A DNA stretch of 64,000 nt from an uncultured Pseudomonadales bacterium (GCA_938091935.1 CALKNV010000026.1:1-64000); one strand, 5' to 3'. Counted from the stretch's first letter, positions 48,892-59,301 are shown. Translations and numbers: made by a program. Notes: generated by a model from the sequence alone, not told the origin.

Positions 48892-50010
48892 GTGAAAAAG
48901 CAACATATCGTTTCCCTTGCCATTCTTGGGTTTATCACCTTGTGGATGCTGATACCGCGATCTGGTAGCAGCACCGCAGAAGTCCCAGAAGTGCCCGAGC
49001 GCGAAATCCAGGCAATTGTCGAAGGTCAACCGGTTAGCGAAGATCCCAACGTCATCTCGGTGCGGGCCGAACGTATTGGCCCGGAAACCTATATCGAACA
49101 AGTCCTGGTAAGAGGGCGAACCCAGGCCTTTCGTCACGTCCAGGTCAGGGCTGAACAGTCTGGCCGCATTATCAGCAACCCCGTGGAACGAGGCACGCGT
49201 GTGCAGACAGGTGATGTGTTGTGTGAGATAGCCACCGACGACCGAGCAGCCAATCTGAATGAAGCCATGGCCCAACGCGAGCGAGCTCAGTTCGAATATG
49301 ATGCCGCTGTGGATTTGCAGGCACGGGATCTCCAGTCTGACGTGGTGGTAGCGCAGCTTAAAGCCGCGCTGGAATCTTCCGAAGCAGCGGTTGCCAGGGC
49401 GCAACTCGCAGTCGACCGAACCCGGATAGTCGCCCCCTTCGACGGCGTCATTGAAACACGAACGGTGGAAATTGGAGATCTTCTCAACGCGGGAACCGTC
49501 TGCGCTTCTGTGCTTGATGACAGTCCAATGCTCCTGGTCGGACTGGTGCCAGAACAAGAAGTGAGCCGTATTCAGTTCGGCGCAGCCGTAGAAGGCGTCT
49601 TGCTCAACGGCCAGCGTGTTTCCGGCACCGTCACTTTTCTGTCCGCGGCGGCAGATCCGGTATCGCGGAGTTACCGAGTTGAAGTTGAAGTCGATCCAAG
49701 CGATCTAACCATACGCGAAGGCATCACTACTGAAATCTTGGTGGACGCGGATGAAGTCATGGCACATCGTATTCCTTCCTCTGCACTCACCCTTGACGAT
49801 AATGGGGACATTGGCGTCAAGTTAATCGAGGCGAGCGACAGGGTTGCCTTTCGCAGGGTCAATATTGTCGGCGACGACACCAACCAACTCAATCCAGGCA
49901 TCTGGGTGACTGGTCTTCAGGGTACAGTCACTCTGGTTACAGTAGGACAGGAGATCGTTTTCCCAGGACAGACGGTAGCCGCCAATTTCGAGTGGGACCA
50001 GCAGCAGTAA
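48892..50010 (+). CDS. RND efflux periplasmic adaptor
   Basis: A 372-residue membrane-fusion protein (GTG start after GGAGGCC). N-terminal signal-anchor (IVSLAILGFITLWMLIP), lipoyl/barrel-sandwich halves at about residues 65-100 (VRAEQSGRIISNPVERGTRV) and 165-195 (RIVAPFDGVIETRTVEIGDL), joined by a short coiled hairpin, then the beta-barrel and membrane-proximal domains. It works with the permease 20 bases downstream. No outer-membrane channel gene is adjacent. Confidence 0.93.
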   Translation: MKKQHIVSLAILGFITLWMLIPRSGSSTAEVPEVPEREIQAIVEGQPVSEDPNVISVRAERIGPETYIEQVLVRGRTQAFRHVQVRAEQSGRIISNPVERGTRVQTGDVLCEIATDDRAANLNEAMAQRERAQFEYDAAVDLQARDLQSDVVVAQLKAALESSEAAVARAQLAVDRTRIVAPFDGVIETRTVEIGDLLNAGTVCASVLDDSPMLLVGLVPEQEVSRIQFGAAVEGVLLNGQRVSGTVTFLSAAADPVSRSYRVEVEVDPSDLTIREGITTEILVDADEVMAHRIPSSALTLDDNGDIGVKLIEASDRVAFRRVNIVGDDTNQLNPGIWVTGLQGTVTLVTVGQEIVFPGQTVAANFEWDQQQ

Positions 50011-50030
50011 GCTAAGAGCGAACAAGCCTT

Positions 50031-53000
50031 ATGATAAATTACATAGACACCGCAGTAGCGCGCGCACGTACCACTTTGAGTGTGTTCGTCGCAATCATGC
50101 TTACTGGATTTGCTTCCTACCTCGCGATCCCTGTCGAATTAAACCCCGATGTGGATGTGCCAATTATCGTGACGACCATCATTCACGAGGGCATTTCCCC
50201 CGAGGATGCGGAGCGCTTGCTCTCAAAGCCAGCAGAGCTGGAACTCAAAACACTGGACGGTATCACCCAGATTAGCTCCTTCTCCAGTGAAAATGCTGCA
50301 ACTGTGATCGCCGAGTTCGATATCGATTTCGAGTCTTCTAACGCACTTGCGGATGTGCGTGAGGCCATTAATCGCGCCAAGGCGCGCTTCCCGCAAAATA
50401 CTGAAGAGCCTCTCATCACTGAAGTTTCTGCGGCTGAGCTTCCGATTGTCCAAATTGCCATTGGTGGCGAGGGTGTTCCGGAGCGAGTCCTGCTTCGAAT
50501 CGCCGAGGAGTTGCAGCGGGAAATTGAAATCCTGCCATCAGTGCTGGAAGCAGCCATGGTTGGAAATCGCGAAGAACTGCTGGAAGCAGTTATAGATCCA
50601 GCCAAGCTAGAGACTTACGGCATCCCTAATTCGGCCATCATCCAGACCGTCACCAGCAACAATCGCCTGATCCCTGCCGGCCAGGTTGATACCGGACAAG
50701 GCAGCTTCTCAGTCAAAGTGCCAGGTCTAATTGAAAATGCCAATGACCTGTTTGATCTGCCTCTGGCCTCAACCGCAGATGGAGTACTTACAGTCTCTGA
50801 CATTGCCGATGTGCGCCGTACCTTTAAAGACGCAACTCGCTACGCTTTTGCCAATGGCTCATCATCGATTTCTCTCAACGTGATGAAACGCAAGGGCGCT
50901 AACCTGGTTGAAGCCATGACCCAGGTCGATGCTGTCGTGAATGAGATTCGGCCTACCCTGCCGCCGGCGGTATCCGTGTCATACATCAATAATACGGCTC
51001 CGCTGGTCATAGAGCAGAACATGGGACTGCAAGGCAACATGGCAACGGCCATGGTATTGGTGCTGATAGTAGTTATCGCATCGGTAGGCGTACGGTCTGG
51101 GCTATTGGTCACCCTAGCTGTGCCATTTTCATTCTTCTTTGCCTTCATCATCATAAGCCTGCTTGGATTCACCTACAACTTCATGGTGATTTTTGGTTTG
51201 TTACTCGGTCTCGGTATGCTCATTGATGGCGCGATCGTCATGGTGGAATACGCTGATCGAAAAATGGCTGAGGGAATGGACAGTGTTGAAGCCTACCGTA
51301 TGGCCGTGCATCGCATGTTCTGGCCGATCCTGGCTTCTACCGCCACTACCCTGGCAGCTTTTCTACCTATCATGTTCTGGCCAGGCGTGGCCGGGCAGTT
51401 TATGAGCTACCTGCCGATCACAGTATTTGCTGTTTTGATTGGCTCCCTGTTTTACGCCCTTTTGTTTGCGCCAACTATTGGGGCACTCATCGGTCGCTCC
51501 ACTGGCGGCGACAGCGAAAGCGCCTATCTTCAAACGCTGGAAGCAGGTGACCCGGAAAAGACTCGCGGCATTACCAGATACTATGCAAAGGTACTTGATC
51601 TAGCAGTGCGCATGCCTGTAGCAGTGTTTGTTCTTAGTATCCTGATGCTGGTTACAATCGTGACCGCCTATGGCCGCTACGGTGCGGGTGTTGAGTTCTT
51701 CACAGGTGTAGAGCCCAGCCAGACCCAGATTCAGGTTTTTGCACGCGGTAATTTTTCACCCGCAGAGGTGCGTAATGTCATGCTGGATGTCCAGTCTCGC
51801 ATCCGCGCAGTTGGGCATATTAAGGGCATCGTCACCCAATCAGGTGCTGGTCAGCAGATGGGGGGCGATCAGCAAACAGCACCAGACCTGATCGGCAGCA
51901 TCTTTATAGAAATGACTGATCGTCGGGTGCGCGACATTGACGGCTTCCAGGTAGAAAACCTGTATCGAGATGCCATCGCTAACATGCCTGGCGTACGCGC
52001 TGAGGTGGTTACCGTCGAAAATGGCCCACCTGTAGGCAAAGAAATTCAAATCGAACTGACTGGAGACGACCTGGATTTGTTATTCGCTGAGGCCAATCGC
52101 ATTCGTACCTACATGGAAGAAGAGCTGGGCGCAGAACTTATCGATATTGACGATACTGCACCTATTCCTGGTATTGAATGGGAATTCATAGTGGATCGTG
52201 CCCGCGCCGCCATGCTCGGCGCCAATATGACCGAGATTGGTACTGCGATTCAATTAATGACTAACGGCATCTTTATGGGTGACTATCGCCCCGATGACAG
52301 TGAAGAAGAAGTGGACATTCGAGTTCGCTATCCTGCCGAATACCGCGGTATTGATCAGATGGAAGACATTCGAATCAGTACTGTAAACGGGCCGGTGCCA
52401 ATTAGCAGTTTTGTCTCTCGTGTCGCACAGCCGAAAGTTAGCTCCATTCAAAGGGTAGATGGCGCCCGCGTGGTATATGTGCGCGCTAACCCTGCACCTG
52501 GTGTGGTTGCTGACAATAAACTACAGGAAATCTCCGCCTGGCTGGAAGCGAATCCACCGGTAAACGGTGTGTTCTATCAGTTCCGAGGCGCTAACGAAGA
52601 ACAGGAGCAGTCTGCAGCTTTTCTTGGCCAGGCTTTCTCGCTGGCAATGGCTCTGATGGCGATTCTTCTTGTTACTCAGTTCAATAGCTACTACCAGGCA
52701 CTCTTGATTCTGTCCTCGGTGCTGCTCTCTACTGCTGGCGTGCTCTTGGGTCTGCTCACAACAGGTCAAACTTTCTCGGTCATCCTTACCGGTATTGGCA
52801 TCGTTGCACTGGCGGGAATTATTGTGAACAACAATATCGTACTCATTGATACTTTCAATGTGTTACGTCGTGAACACCCCGATTGGGAATTGCGGAAAAT
52901 TATCGTGAATACTGGTATTCAGCGACTGCGACCTGTATTCCTCACCACGTTTACAACCGGTTTCGGACTATTGCCTTTGGCAATGGGGGTCTCGGTAGAC

Positions 53001-53207
53001 CTGATTGGTGCTGAAATCGAAGTGGGCGGCCCGATTACCTCACAATGGGTGAGCCTCGCCTCCGCCATCGTGTTCGGACTCTCCTTCGCCACGATACTCA
53101 CGCTGATCGTGACACCTGCGATGCTGGCGCTGCCGCAGCGGCTGCGGGATTTATTTAAACGCAAACCAACAGCAAGTGCGCCTGCGCAAGCGAGCCTGGC
53201 CTCCTGA
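50031..53207 (+). CDS. RND efflux permease (HAE1-type)
   Basis: A 1058-residue inner-membrane proton-driven exporter with the usual 12 spans and two large periplasmic loops. It begins MINYIDTAVARARTTLSVFV and ends with a cytoplasmic tail. In the fourth span, the AcrB Asp-Asp pair appears as GMLIDGAIVMVE, so only the first Asp is present; in the tenth span the AcrB lysine region reads GIIVNNNIVLID. The substrate is not predictable. The gene is 20 bases after the adaptor, same operon. Confidence 0.95.
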   Translation: MINYIDTAVARARTTLSVFVAIMLTGFASYLAIPVELNPDVDVPIIVTTIIHEGISPEDAERLLSKPAELELKTLDGITQISSFSSENAATVIAEFDIDFESSNALADVREAINRAKARFPQNTEEPLITEVSAAELPIVQIAIGGEGVPERVLLRIAEELQREIEILPSVLEAAMVGNREELLEAVIDPAKLETYGIPNSAIIQTVTSNNRLIPAGQVDTGQGSFSVKVPGLIENANDLFDLPLASTADGVLTVSDIADVRRTFKDATRYAFANGSSSISLNVMKRKGANLVEAMTQVDAVVNEIRPTLPPAVSVSYINNTAPLVIEQNMGLQGNMATAMVLVLIVVIASVGVRSGLLVTLAVPFSFFFAFIIISLLGFTYNFMVIFGLLLGLGMLIDGAIVMVEYADRKMAEGMDSVEAYRMAVHRMFWPILASTATTLAAFLPIMFWPGVAGQFMSYLPITVFAVLIGSLFYALLFAPTIGALIGRSTGGDSESAYLQTLEAGDPEKTRGITRYYAKVLDLAVRMPVAVFVLSILMLVTIVTAYGRYGAGVEFFTGVEPSQTQIQVFARGNFSPAEVRNVMLDVQSRIRAVGHIKGIVTQSGAGQQMGGDQQTAPDLIGSIFIEMTDRRVRDIDGFQVENLYRDAIANMPGVRAEVVTVENGPPVGKEIQIELTGDDLDLLFAEANRIRTYMEEELGAELIDIDDTAPIPGIEWEFIVDRARAAMLGANMTEIGTAIQLMTNGIFMGDYRPDDSEEEVDIRVRYPAEYRGIDQMEDIRISTVNGPVPISSFVSRVAQPKVSSIQRVDGARVVYVRANPAPGVVADNKLQEISAWLEANPPVNGVFYQFRGANEEQEQSAAFLGQAFSLAMALMAILLVTQFNSYYQALLILSSVLLSTAGVLLGLLTTGQTFSVILTGIGIVALAGIIVNNNIVLIDTFNVLRREHPDWELRKIIVNTGIQRLRPVFLTTFTTGFGLLPLAMGVSVDLIGAEIEVGGPITSQWVSLASAIVFGLSFATILTLIVTPAMLALPQRLRDLFKRKPTASAPAQASLAS

Positions 53208-53216
53208 CTTTAGTAA

Positions 53217-53242
53217 AGCCTGACCACGGCAGTGGTCAGGCT
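53217..53242 (+). terminator. Hairpin after the RND operon
   Basis: Perfect 11-bp stem agcctgaccac / gtggtcaggct with loop ggca, 10 bases after the permease stop. No U-tract follows, so it may act through Rho or RNA stability. Confidence 0.5.
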
Positions 53243-53344
53243 CAGTCGGCGCTTTACTCACTGAAAACCAGCATGATCACGATCTAGCACCCTGCCCCCA
53301 TTCATGACACAATCCCGGGCTAATTCGCAGCCCCTCTTAAGCCC

Positions 53345-54454
53345 ATGGCACTCTTAGCCACCTTCTTTTTTATCAGCATACTATTCTCGTTTCTCTGCTC
53401 CATTCTTGAAGCCGTTTTATTGAGCATTACCCCCGCCTATGTAGGCATTCAGCAGCAGAAGCAGTCGCGAATTGCGGATGATCTGGTACGTTTCAAGGAT
53501 GATATTGATCGACCGCTCGCCGCCATCCTGACCTTAAACACTATTGCCCACACCGTTGGCGCTATTGGCGTCGGATCCCAGGCAGCTGAAATTTTTGGCG
53601 AATCCATGCTTACCATCGCCGGTGTTTCACTGATAAGTCTGGAGGCTCTTATTGCGGGCCTGATGACGCTCGCGATTCTGATCTTTTCAGAAGTCATTCC
53701 CAAAACCATGGGAGCTAACAACTGGGAAGCCCTTACTCCCTTTACCATCGCAGCGCTTAAAGTCATGCTGCTGCTACTCGCACCACTAGTGTGGATTAGC
53801 CAGTACATCACCCGTCATCTGAAAAAGGACAAGGATAAGCCCGTACTTAGCCGTAGCGATTTTCTAGCCATGGCCGAAATTGGCAAAGAGCACGGCGTGC
53901 TCGAGGAAAATGAGCAAACCATAATTCACAACCTGCTGCGCTTTTCAAAAGTGCTGGTCAAGGATGTGATGACCCCGCGCATAGTAGTCATAGCAGCCAG
54001 TGAAACCTCCACTGCACGAGAGTTTCATGAACAGCATGCAGACCTGCCGTTTTCCAGAATCCCTATTTATCACGATAAGAATGACAACGTGACAGGCTAT
54101 GTCTTGAAAGATGATGTTTTATTAAACCTGGTAGAAGCGCAGGATGAAAAGACGCTGCGGGACTTGCGAAGAGATATCATCGTAGTCCATAAGACCCTGC
54201 CTATCCCCGATCTTCTCGACACATTTATCATCAAAAAGGAACACCTGGCACTGGTCGTAGATGAGTTCGGTGGCATGGAAGGTATCGTGACCATGGAAGA
54301 TATTATCGAGACTCTGCTCGGTCTTGAGATCGTTGATGAGTCTGATAATGAAGAGAACATGCAGGCCCTGGCCCGCAAAAACTGGGAGAGGCGCGCTAAA
54401 CGCCTTGGCATTTTGACCAAATCCGAGGACTCAGAGCAACCAATCACGGACTAA
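53345..54454 (+). CDS. CNNM/CorC-type membrane protein (DUF21 plus CBS pair)
   Basis: A 369-residue protein. The DUF21 transmembrane domain occupies about 1-160 (LCSILEAVLLSITPAY, LTLNTIAHTVGAIGVG, FSEVIPKTMGANN) and a CBS pair follows at about 205-330 (VKDVMTPRIVVIAAS, ALVVDEFGGMEGIVTMEDI). Members of this family export magnesium or cobalt, or are annotated hemolysin C. The C-terminal transporter-associated CorC_HlyC domain is missing, so this is a shorter member. Confidence 0.92.
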   Translation: MALLATFFFISILFSFLCSILEAVLLSITPAYVGIQQQKQSRIADDLVRFKDDIDRPLAAILTLNTIAHTVGAIGVGSQAAEIFGESMLTIAGVSLISLEALIAGLMTLAILIFSEVIPKTMGANNWEALTPFTIAALKVMLLLLAPLVWISQYITRHLKKDKDKPVLSRSDFLAMAEIGKEHGVLEENEQTIIHNLLRFSKVLVKDVMTPRIVVIAASETSTAREFHEQHADLPFSRIPIYHDKNDNVTGYVLKDDVLLNLVEAQDEKTLRDLRRDIIVVHKTLPIPDLLDTFIIKKEHLALVVDEFGGMEGIVTMEDIIETLLGLEIVDESDNEENMQALARKNWERRAKRLGILTKSEDSEQPITD

Positions 54455-55284
54455 GGCGTAGTGGTTTAGAGCTTACGCATGTTCGTCGATTTATCTGCCG
54501 CGACCTGTTGCCCTATCTGCTGTGGTTACCGGGTGAAAAGCGAATAGCTTTTCAGATTCATCCCGAATAGCCCTGTTGTAGTCTCACCCAATTCTTTTAT
54601 CAGCTGGCCGCTCCCTGCCTGGCTGGTTTACCCCGTACCTTTTACTCTCTTTCCCCAAGCCAAGCGCAACTAGTAGCGCGAGCCATCAAGCGCTCGCTCG
54701 ATAACTGGATAGCAACAGGGATTGCCGGGGCATTGTGACAAATTGTTACCCTTGGGAAAGGCGAAATTCTGCTGTGATATTATTTTCGCACTTCAGTGAT
54801 TGGCACCTTAAGGGATAAGGGGTTAGCCACCGAATAGCTCAAGTCAGGAGCTTGGGAGTTTTTCTTTGTTCCCCCCTTTTTAAAGCATTGAGCGGCTTTC
54901 AAGTCTCCGCTTTAGCGCCTTCAATTTTTTGCCTGCGACTCAGCGGCAGCCAACAACTGAATCTCTTTCTCAAATCACTTTTTCAAATCGATTGCCCGAA
55001 CAGCAAGCAAACCCGGAAGGGTATCACCTGCCATTGTCTTGACTACTCATCTAAAACCCGAGCATCCAACACCTAGGCAGTTCACACGCCAGCTCCTTGG
55101 CCCTGAATTCCAGAGTCCCAGGCCTTTTCCAGCCATGCAGCAGACGGGATAGGACTTCAATCAGAATGTTTGTCGATATTCACGACCAAGCACGCAACGG
55201 GAAACACCCGGCATGCCTTTGGAATGCTGGCGCTTTATAGAGGGAAGAAATGGCAACCGCAGGCGGCGAGGCTCTATTCCAGAT
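54455..55284. other. 830-base region without a convincing gene
   Basis: Between the CNNM gene (+) and an exported protein gene (-), the latter's 3' end. Short open frames here have no ribosome site or protein-like composition. Seen inside: a perfect 8-bp hairpin tgaaaagc / gcttttca at 54534-54554, and a terminator-like agctc / gagct hairpin followed by tttttcttt near 54836-54870. No known structured RNA was recognised. It could hold a small RNA or a decayed gene. Confidence 0.5.
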
Positions 55285-56055
55285 CTAGTCGAGGGTCGCT
55301 AGCAAACGATCCCTGGATGCTCGCTCGCTCTGACGCAGCTGCTCGCGATAGCGGTTAGACATCAAGAAAAGATATTGCTCGGTAAGGGTAATGGACTGGC
55401 GCAGGAATGCGAACTTGGGATCTTCAGCGGGCAGGGTTTGCTCAGCCACCGCCAATCGGGTCTTGAAAATCTTGCGTGCCTTTTCCAAGTGCAAACGGCG
55501 TTTACCGTCAACATTGGCATTGAATGCATTCACATGCCATGAAGACACTTTTTGCAGCCCTCGCTCGAGGCGCGGATCGTCATTGTTATAGAGTCTTTGA
55601 TAGAGATGTTCGAGATAGCCAAAGTGATTGTCTACGGACTCCCAATCCTCCAGCTCAATCTCACTGACAATGATGCTCTCAACGATGGGAATCTGGGAGT
55701 CGTGCAATAGACCGTTTGCAACCCGAGTGATTTGCCAGGCCTGCTCGAACGCTTCAAGTGCTGCGGCGTGATCCCCTGCCTCCTGACGCTGGATGCCCGC
55801 AATGGTCAGCACATCAAACTGAGACCGGTCATAGGGATCAAAAAAGACTTCCTGTCGGCTATCTGTCGCTGGCAGAACGGCTGTATAACCTTCTGGCTCT
55901 ACAAGGTTCAACTGCAGCCCAGTGTCAGCTGAATCATCAGCCGAAGCTGCAAATGACATGGTAGTTGCAAAGATGAGCAGGGTTGCGACGCCAGAAAGAG
56001 CTCTTGGCAGGTCACGAAACATAGCTGAGGGATTTGAGAGAACGTAATCTGTCAT
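55285..56055 (-). CDS. Exported helical-repeat (TPR-like) protein
   Basis: A 256-residue protein starting at the ATG at 56055; a TTG three codons earlier is unlikely. The signal peptide is in FRDLPRALSGVATLLIFATT, ending near AASADDS. The mature part contains one or two tetratricopeptide-like helical pairs (VLTIAGIQRQEAGDHAAALE, AFEQAWQITRVANGL) and further long helices. Function unknown; probably a periplasmic protein. It is 313 bases downstream of the BatA gene on the same strand, so a separate transcript is likely. Confidence 0.75.
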   Translation of the reverse strand: MTDYVLSNPSAMFRDLPRALSGVATLLIFATTMSFAASADDSADTGLQLNLVEPEGYTAVLPATDSRQEVFFDPYDRSQFDVLTIAGIQRQEAGDHAAALEAFEQAWQITRVANGLLHDSQIPIVESIIVSEIELEDWESVDNHFGYLEHLYQRLYNNDDPRLERGLQKVSSWHVNAFNANVDGKRRLHLEKARKIFKTRLAVAEQTLPAEDPKFAFLRQSITLTEQYLFLMSNRYREQLRQSERASRDRLLATLD

Positions 56056-56367
56056 ACAAACCAATCTTACAATTCGATGATTTAAGAATGGCTCATAAGT
56101 CGTTCTTTTTCAGGGATATTTTTTTCATACGTTTCATTATTGTTACAGTAGCGTTACACGCGAAATTAATAACTTCATTAAATTCAATAAGTTAAAAATA
56201 GCAGAATATGTCATCAAAGTAACAATATTGTAATATTAGTCAGGGTAGCAGGAGTGGTTTTAAGGCAAGATTACCCGCTAGTTTATCGGGATAAAAAAGA
56301 AAATCCGCGCGCTAAGGGGCTTTGCGGGCCAACTTGTCTCGGGCAGGACAATCGCATGGTCGCAGGA
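56056..56367. promoter_or_regulatory. AT-rich intergenic region before the exported TPR-like gene
   Basis: The 312-base gap is AT-rich between about 56100 and 56250. It holds direct repeats of gttaca (about 56147 and 56159) and a small palindrome aatattgtaatatt near 56224. It is the likely promoter region of the gene at 55285. No coding frame is supported. Confidence 0.35.
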
Positions 56368-58392
56368 TCAGCGGTAAGTGCGATTGGCAATCACGGCTTC
56401 CATCAGCAACAGCAGCATGACCAGACCAAGAATCCACCACCAGAGCCGTTGAGGCCGCTCCAATTCTTCAATGAGTTGTGCGGTTTGCACAGCGCGTGAC
56501 TGCAGTGGACTGGTGTCCGGATTAACTACAGCGTCATACAGAGTCGATAGAGGCAATCGAGTCAGATTACTCTCCTCAGGCAGGATGTTAACCGCATAAC
56601 GCGTCGAGCTATCCCCTATCGAAGCGGTCAGGATGCCAGGCTCACTGGCGATAAGAACATTGTTCTCTGCCAGGCTGAGGGATTGATTGTCGACGCTGCT
56701 AACGGTGACATTGTCTTGTTCCGATCCGGGCAAGGAGAAGTTAATGCTGTCTCCGATATTGAATGACCGCTGCCCGGTCTCAGATTGCACGAGATGCCTG
56801 AGAGTTTCATGGATAAAAGGCAGAAATAGCCCCTGCAGCGGCAAATTATTCCACTCCAGATCCAGGCTCGAGGCAAATAGCAACACCCTGCCCTCACCCA
56901 CATCTTTTTCAACCAGTGCCGCCTCGGTATTGTCGAACTGCATGAGCACATTGGCTTCCTCTGTTGGCGTCAGCAGCCAATGCCCTTGAAATCTCGCCAT
57001 CCAATCGCTGTCTAACGGTCGCAAGATCGGGTGGCGCCTATCATAGTCAGCGATCACCAGGTAATCGCCGCGTCCCAGCATATCGGCACTCTGAAGCTGG
57101 GCAGGCGTGATTTCCCCAAATTGGCGGTTGAATTGCTCAGCATCGACTCGATCTCCGGGCGCAATCAGCAGACTGCCTCCTTGGTTTACGTAATCAGTTA
57201 AATCACTTGCCTGACCGGTGCTGAGATCACCCACGTTAAGCAATGCCACCACATCACTCTGGCCTAAGGCAGCAGCAGTCAACTCGGCTGATTCGATAGT
57301 CTGCAAGGCGAATGGCGATTCTTCTGTGCTGCTCACTGCCAGCCCAAACCAGTGACCTTCGTCGTCAAACCAGTTTTCGGATGCCTCGCCATTTACCAGC
57401 AGCACATTGATTTTGGGCAGGACGTCGACCGTAAAATAATAGGCATTATCATCGCTGAACTCATCGCCGCTTACCCGCACTTCTCCCACGTAGGTTCCTT
57501 CTGCATCGAATTCGACATCGAAGGTCACGACCTGCTCTGAACGATCGGCGAGATCCAGGGTGGCACGATCCACCATTTGCCCATTCAGGCTCAGGCTAAC
57601 TTCTCCCTGCTCGAGCAGGCGTGTGCCGGTGCTGCGCACCCGCGCCAGAATCTGTTGCTCCGCGGAATCTTCTAGCAGTTGCTCCGGCGCGCGTACATCC
57701 GTGAGGGCCAGGTTTTCACTTTCCGCTGCACCTACATCTACCAGATTCAATGCGACGCCCGGCGCAAGCTTCCAGGTTTCATCCGCCGCCTGCATGCCAA
57801 TGTCCTGGAAATCAGAAATCAGATAGATCGCACGGTTTTCATAACGGGAGTTTTCCAGTAACTGATCGGCCAGGCGCAGATTGGGGTAGAAGCGGGTTGC
57901 GCCATAGCCAGGCTCTTCAATATTTTCAATGAACTCGCGGGCGCTACTGATATCTGCATCCAATTCGCGCACTAATTCGGCACCACCGGAAAATGCCACC
58001 AGTGCGACCTCGTCACCTCCAGTAAAACGATCCACCACCTCCAGCGCCTCCGCTTTGGCGTCCTCAAAACTATCGCCATAGCGCATGCTCATGGAAGTAT
58101 CCAACAGGATGACGGCTGACTGGGGGTCTGCATCAACTAATCGCGCCACCGATTGATTTAATAGTGGCCGCGCGAATGCGATAACCAGCAGGGCGATGAC
58201 AGCGGCGCGCAGCAACAACAAGGCAATCTGCTGCAGGTGCTGAAACAAGACCAGTTTCTTCGATGTCTTCTTCAGAAATCGAATGGTACTGAACATGATC
58301 TTGGGTGGCTTCTCGCGGCGGATGAGGTGAATCGCAACCGGGATCAGGGCTGCCAGCAGACCTAACAGGAATAGCGGTGTCAAAAATACCAT
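56368..58392 (-). CDS. BatA-type VWA membrane protein
   Basis: A 674-residue inner-membrane protein. The N-terminal double-transmembrane BatA domain (FLTPLFLLGLLAALIPVAIH, then LRAAVIALLVIAFARP) is followed by a von Willebrand A domain whose MIDAS begins DTSMS at 98-102, beta-rich periplasmic domains with a glutamine-amidotransferase-like segment (VVALLNVGDLSTGQASDL), and a last span near the C-terminus (LWWWILGLVMLLLLMEAV). Fifth gene of the MoxR operon, 15 bases after the DUF58 gene. Confidence 0.9.
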   Translation of the reverse strand: MVFLTPLFLLGLLAALIPVAIHLIRREKPPKIMFSTIRFLKKTSKKLVLFQHLQQIALLLLRAAVIALLVIAFARPLLNQSVARLVDADPQSAVILLDTSMSMRYGDSFEDAKAEALEVVDRFTGGDEVALVAFSGGAELVRELDADISSAREFIENIEEPGYGATRFYPNLRLADQLLENSRYENRAIYLISDFQDIGMQAADETWKLAPGVALNLVDVGAAESENLALTDVRAPEQLLEDSAEQQILARVRSTGTRLLEQGEVSLSLNGQMVDRATLDLADRSEQVVTFDVEFDAEGTYVGEVRVSGDEFSDDNAYYFTVDVLPKINVLLVNGEASENWFDDEGHWFGLAVSSTEESPFALQTIESAELTAAALGQSDVVALLNVGDLSTGQASDLTDYVNQGGSLLIAPGDRVDAEQFNRQFGEITPAQLQSADMLGRGDYLVIADYDRRHPILRPLDSDWMARFQGHWLLTPTEEANVLMQFDNTEAALVEKDVGEGRVLLFASSLDLEWNNLPLQGLFLPFIHETLRHLVQSETGQRSFNIGDSINFSLPGSEQDNVTVSSVDNQSLSLAENNVLIASEPGILTASIGDSSTRYAVNILPEESNLTRLPLSTLYDAVVNPDTSPLQSRAVQTAQLIEELERPQRLWWWILGLVMLLLLMEAVIANRTYR

Positions 58393-58407
58393 GGCGTACT
58401 GCGACTC

Positions 58408-59301
58408 CTAGAAACTCTTGGCCCGTTTGGACATGTAAGCAGACAAAGCCTCGTCCAGCGGTTCACCGGTATTGAGCAGGCAATAGTCCACCCCGCTACT
58501 CTGGCATTTTTTACGACAGTAGCCTAAAAATTCATTGAGGTTTTCCAGGTAGGCATTCCGTATCGCTGCGGGTGACGTGATGTAAGACTCATTGTCTTCC
58601 ATATCAATGAACTCTGATGCTTCATTGAACGGAAAGTTGAGCTCGGCATCGTCCATGATCTGGAATGTAATGATGTCATTGCCCATGCCCCGCAAATTCT
58701 GCAGCGTATTAATCACTCGCTCCTCGTCATCCAGCATATCTGAAATAAGAATCACGATACTCTTCTTGTGCAATGATGCAGCGAGATCAGTAAGTGGCTT
58801 TACCGTGTCCGTTTTCTTGCCTGACTCCACGGTGGAAAGGGTACGCAGAACATGCATCAAATGCGGTTGCCTGCATTTGGCCGGAATATACTCCCTGACC
58901 TGATCATCAAAAGTTATGAGACCCACGGCATCCCGTTGCTTCATGATGAAATAAGCAAGGGCGGAGGCCAGGGTAATGCCGTAGTTGAGCTTACTCATGC
59001 CGCCAGAGCTGTAAGCCATAGAGGCACTGGTATCCAGTAGAATCATGCAGCGGACATTAGTTTCATCTTCATACTGCTTGATGTACATATTGTCGCTACG
59101 CGCGTAGAGCTTCCAATCCACGTGACGCATATCGTCGCCGCGCTGGTAGTGCCGGTAATCATTGAATTCAACGCTGAATCCGCGGTTCGGGCTCTTATGC
59201 AGACCAGAGAGGAAACCTTCCACCACTACCCGCGCGCGCAATTCGAGATTGCTGAGGCCCGCGAGTACATCAGGGTCGAGGAAGTTTATAGAATCTGCCA
59301 T
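58408..59301 (-). CDS. DUF58-family protein (VWA-like)
   Basis: A 297-residue cytoplasmic protein. The DUF58 signature YRHYQRGDDMRHVDWKLYAR is complete, followed by a VWA-type MIDAS DTSAS at 90-94 (CMILLDTSASMAY) and hydrophobic helix LASALAYFIMKQRD. DUF58 proteins are regular partners of MoxR ATPases. It sits between moxR (36 bases upstream) and the BatA gene. Confidence 0.93.
   Translation of the reverse strand: MADSINFLDPDVLAGLSNLELRARVVVEGFLSGLHKSPNRGFSVEFNDYRHYQRGDDMRHVDWKLYARSDNMYIKQYEDETNVRCMILLDTSASMAYSSGGMSKLNYGITLASALAYFIMKQRDAVGLITFDDQVREYIPAKCRQPHLMHVLRTLSTVESGKKTDTVKPLTDLAASLHKKSIVILISDMLDDEERVINTLQNLRGMGNDIITFQIMDDAELNFPFNEASEFIDMEDNESYITSPAAIRNAYLENLNEFLGYCRKKCQSSGVDYCLLNTGEPLDEALSAYMSKRAKSF

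Noticed and set aside
54852-55358. Two plus-strand frames of 74 and 62 codons
   Set aside because: No ribosome sites; composition atypical of proteins; the second overlaps a supported gene on the other strand.
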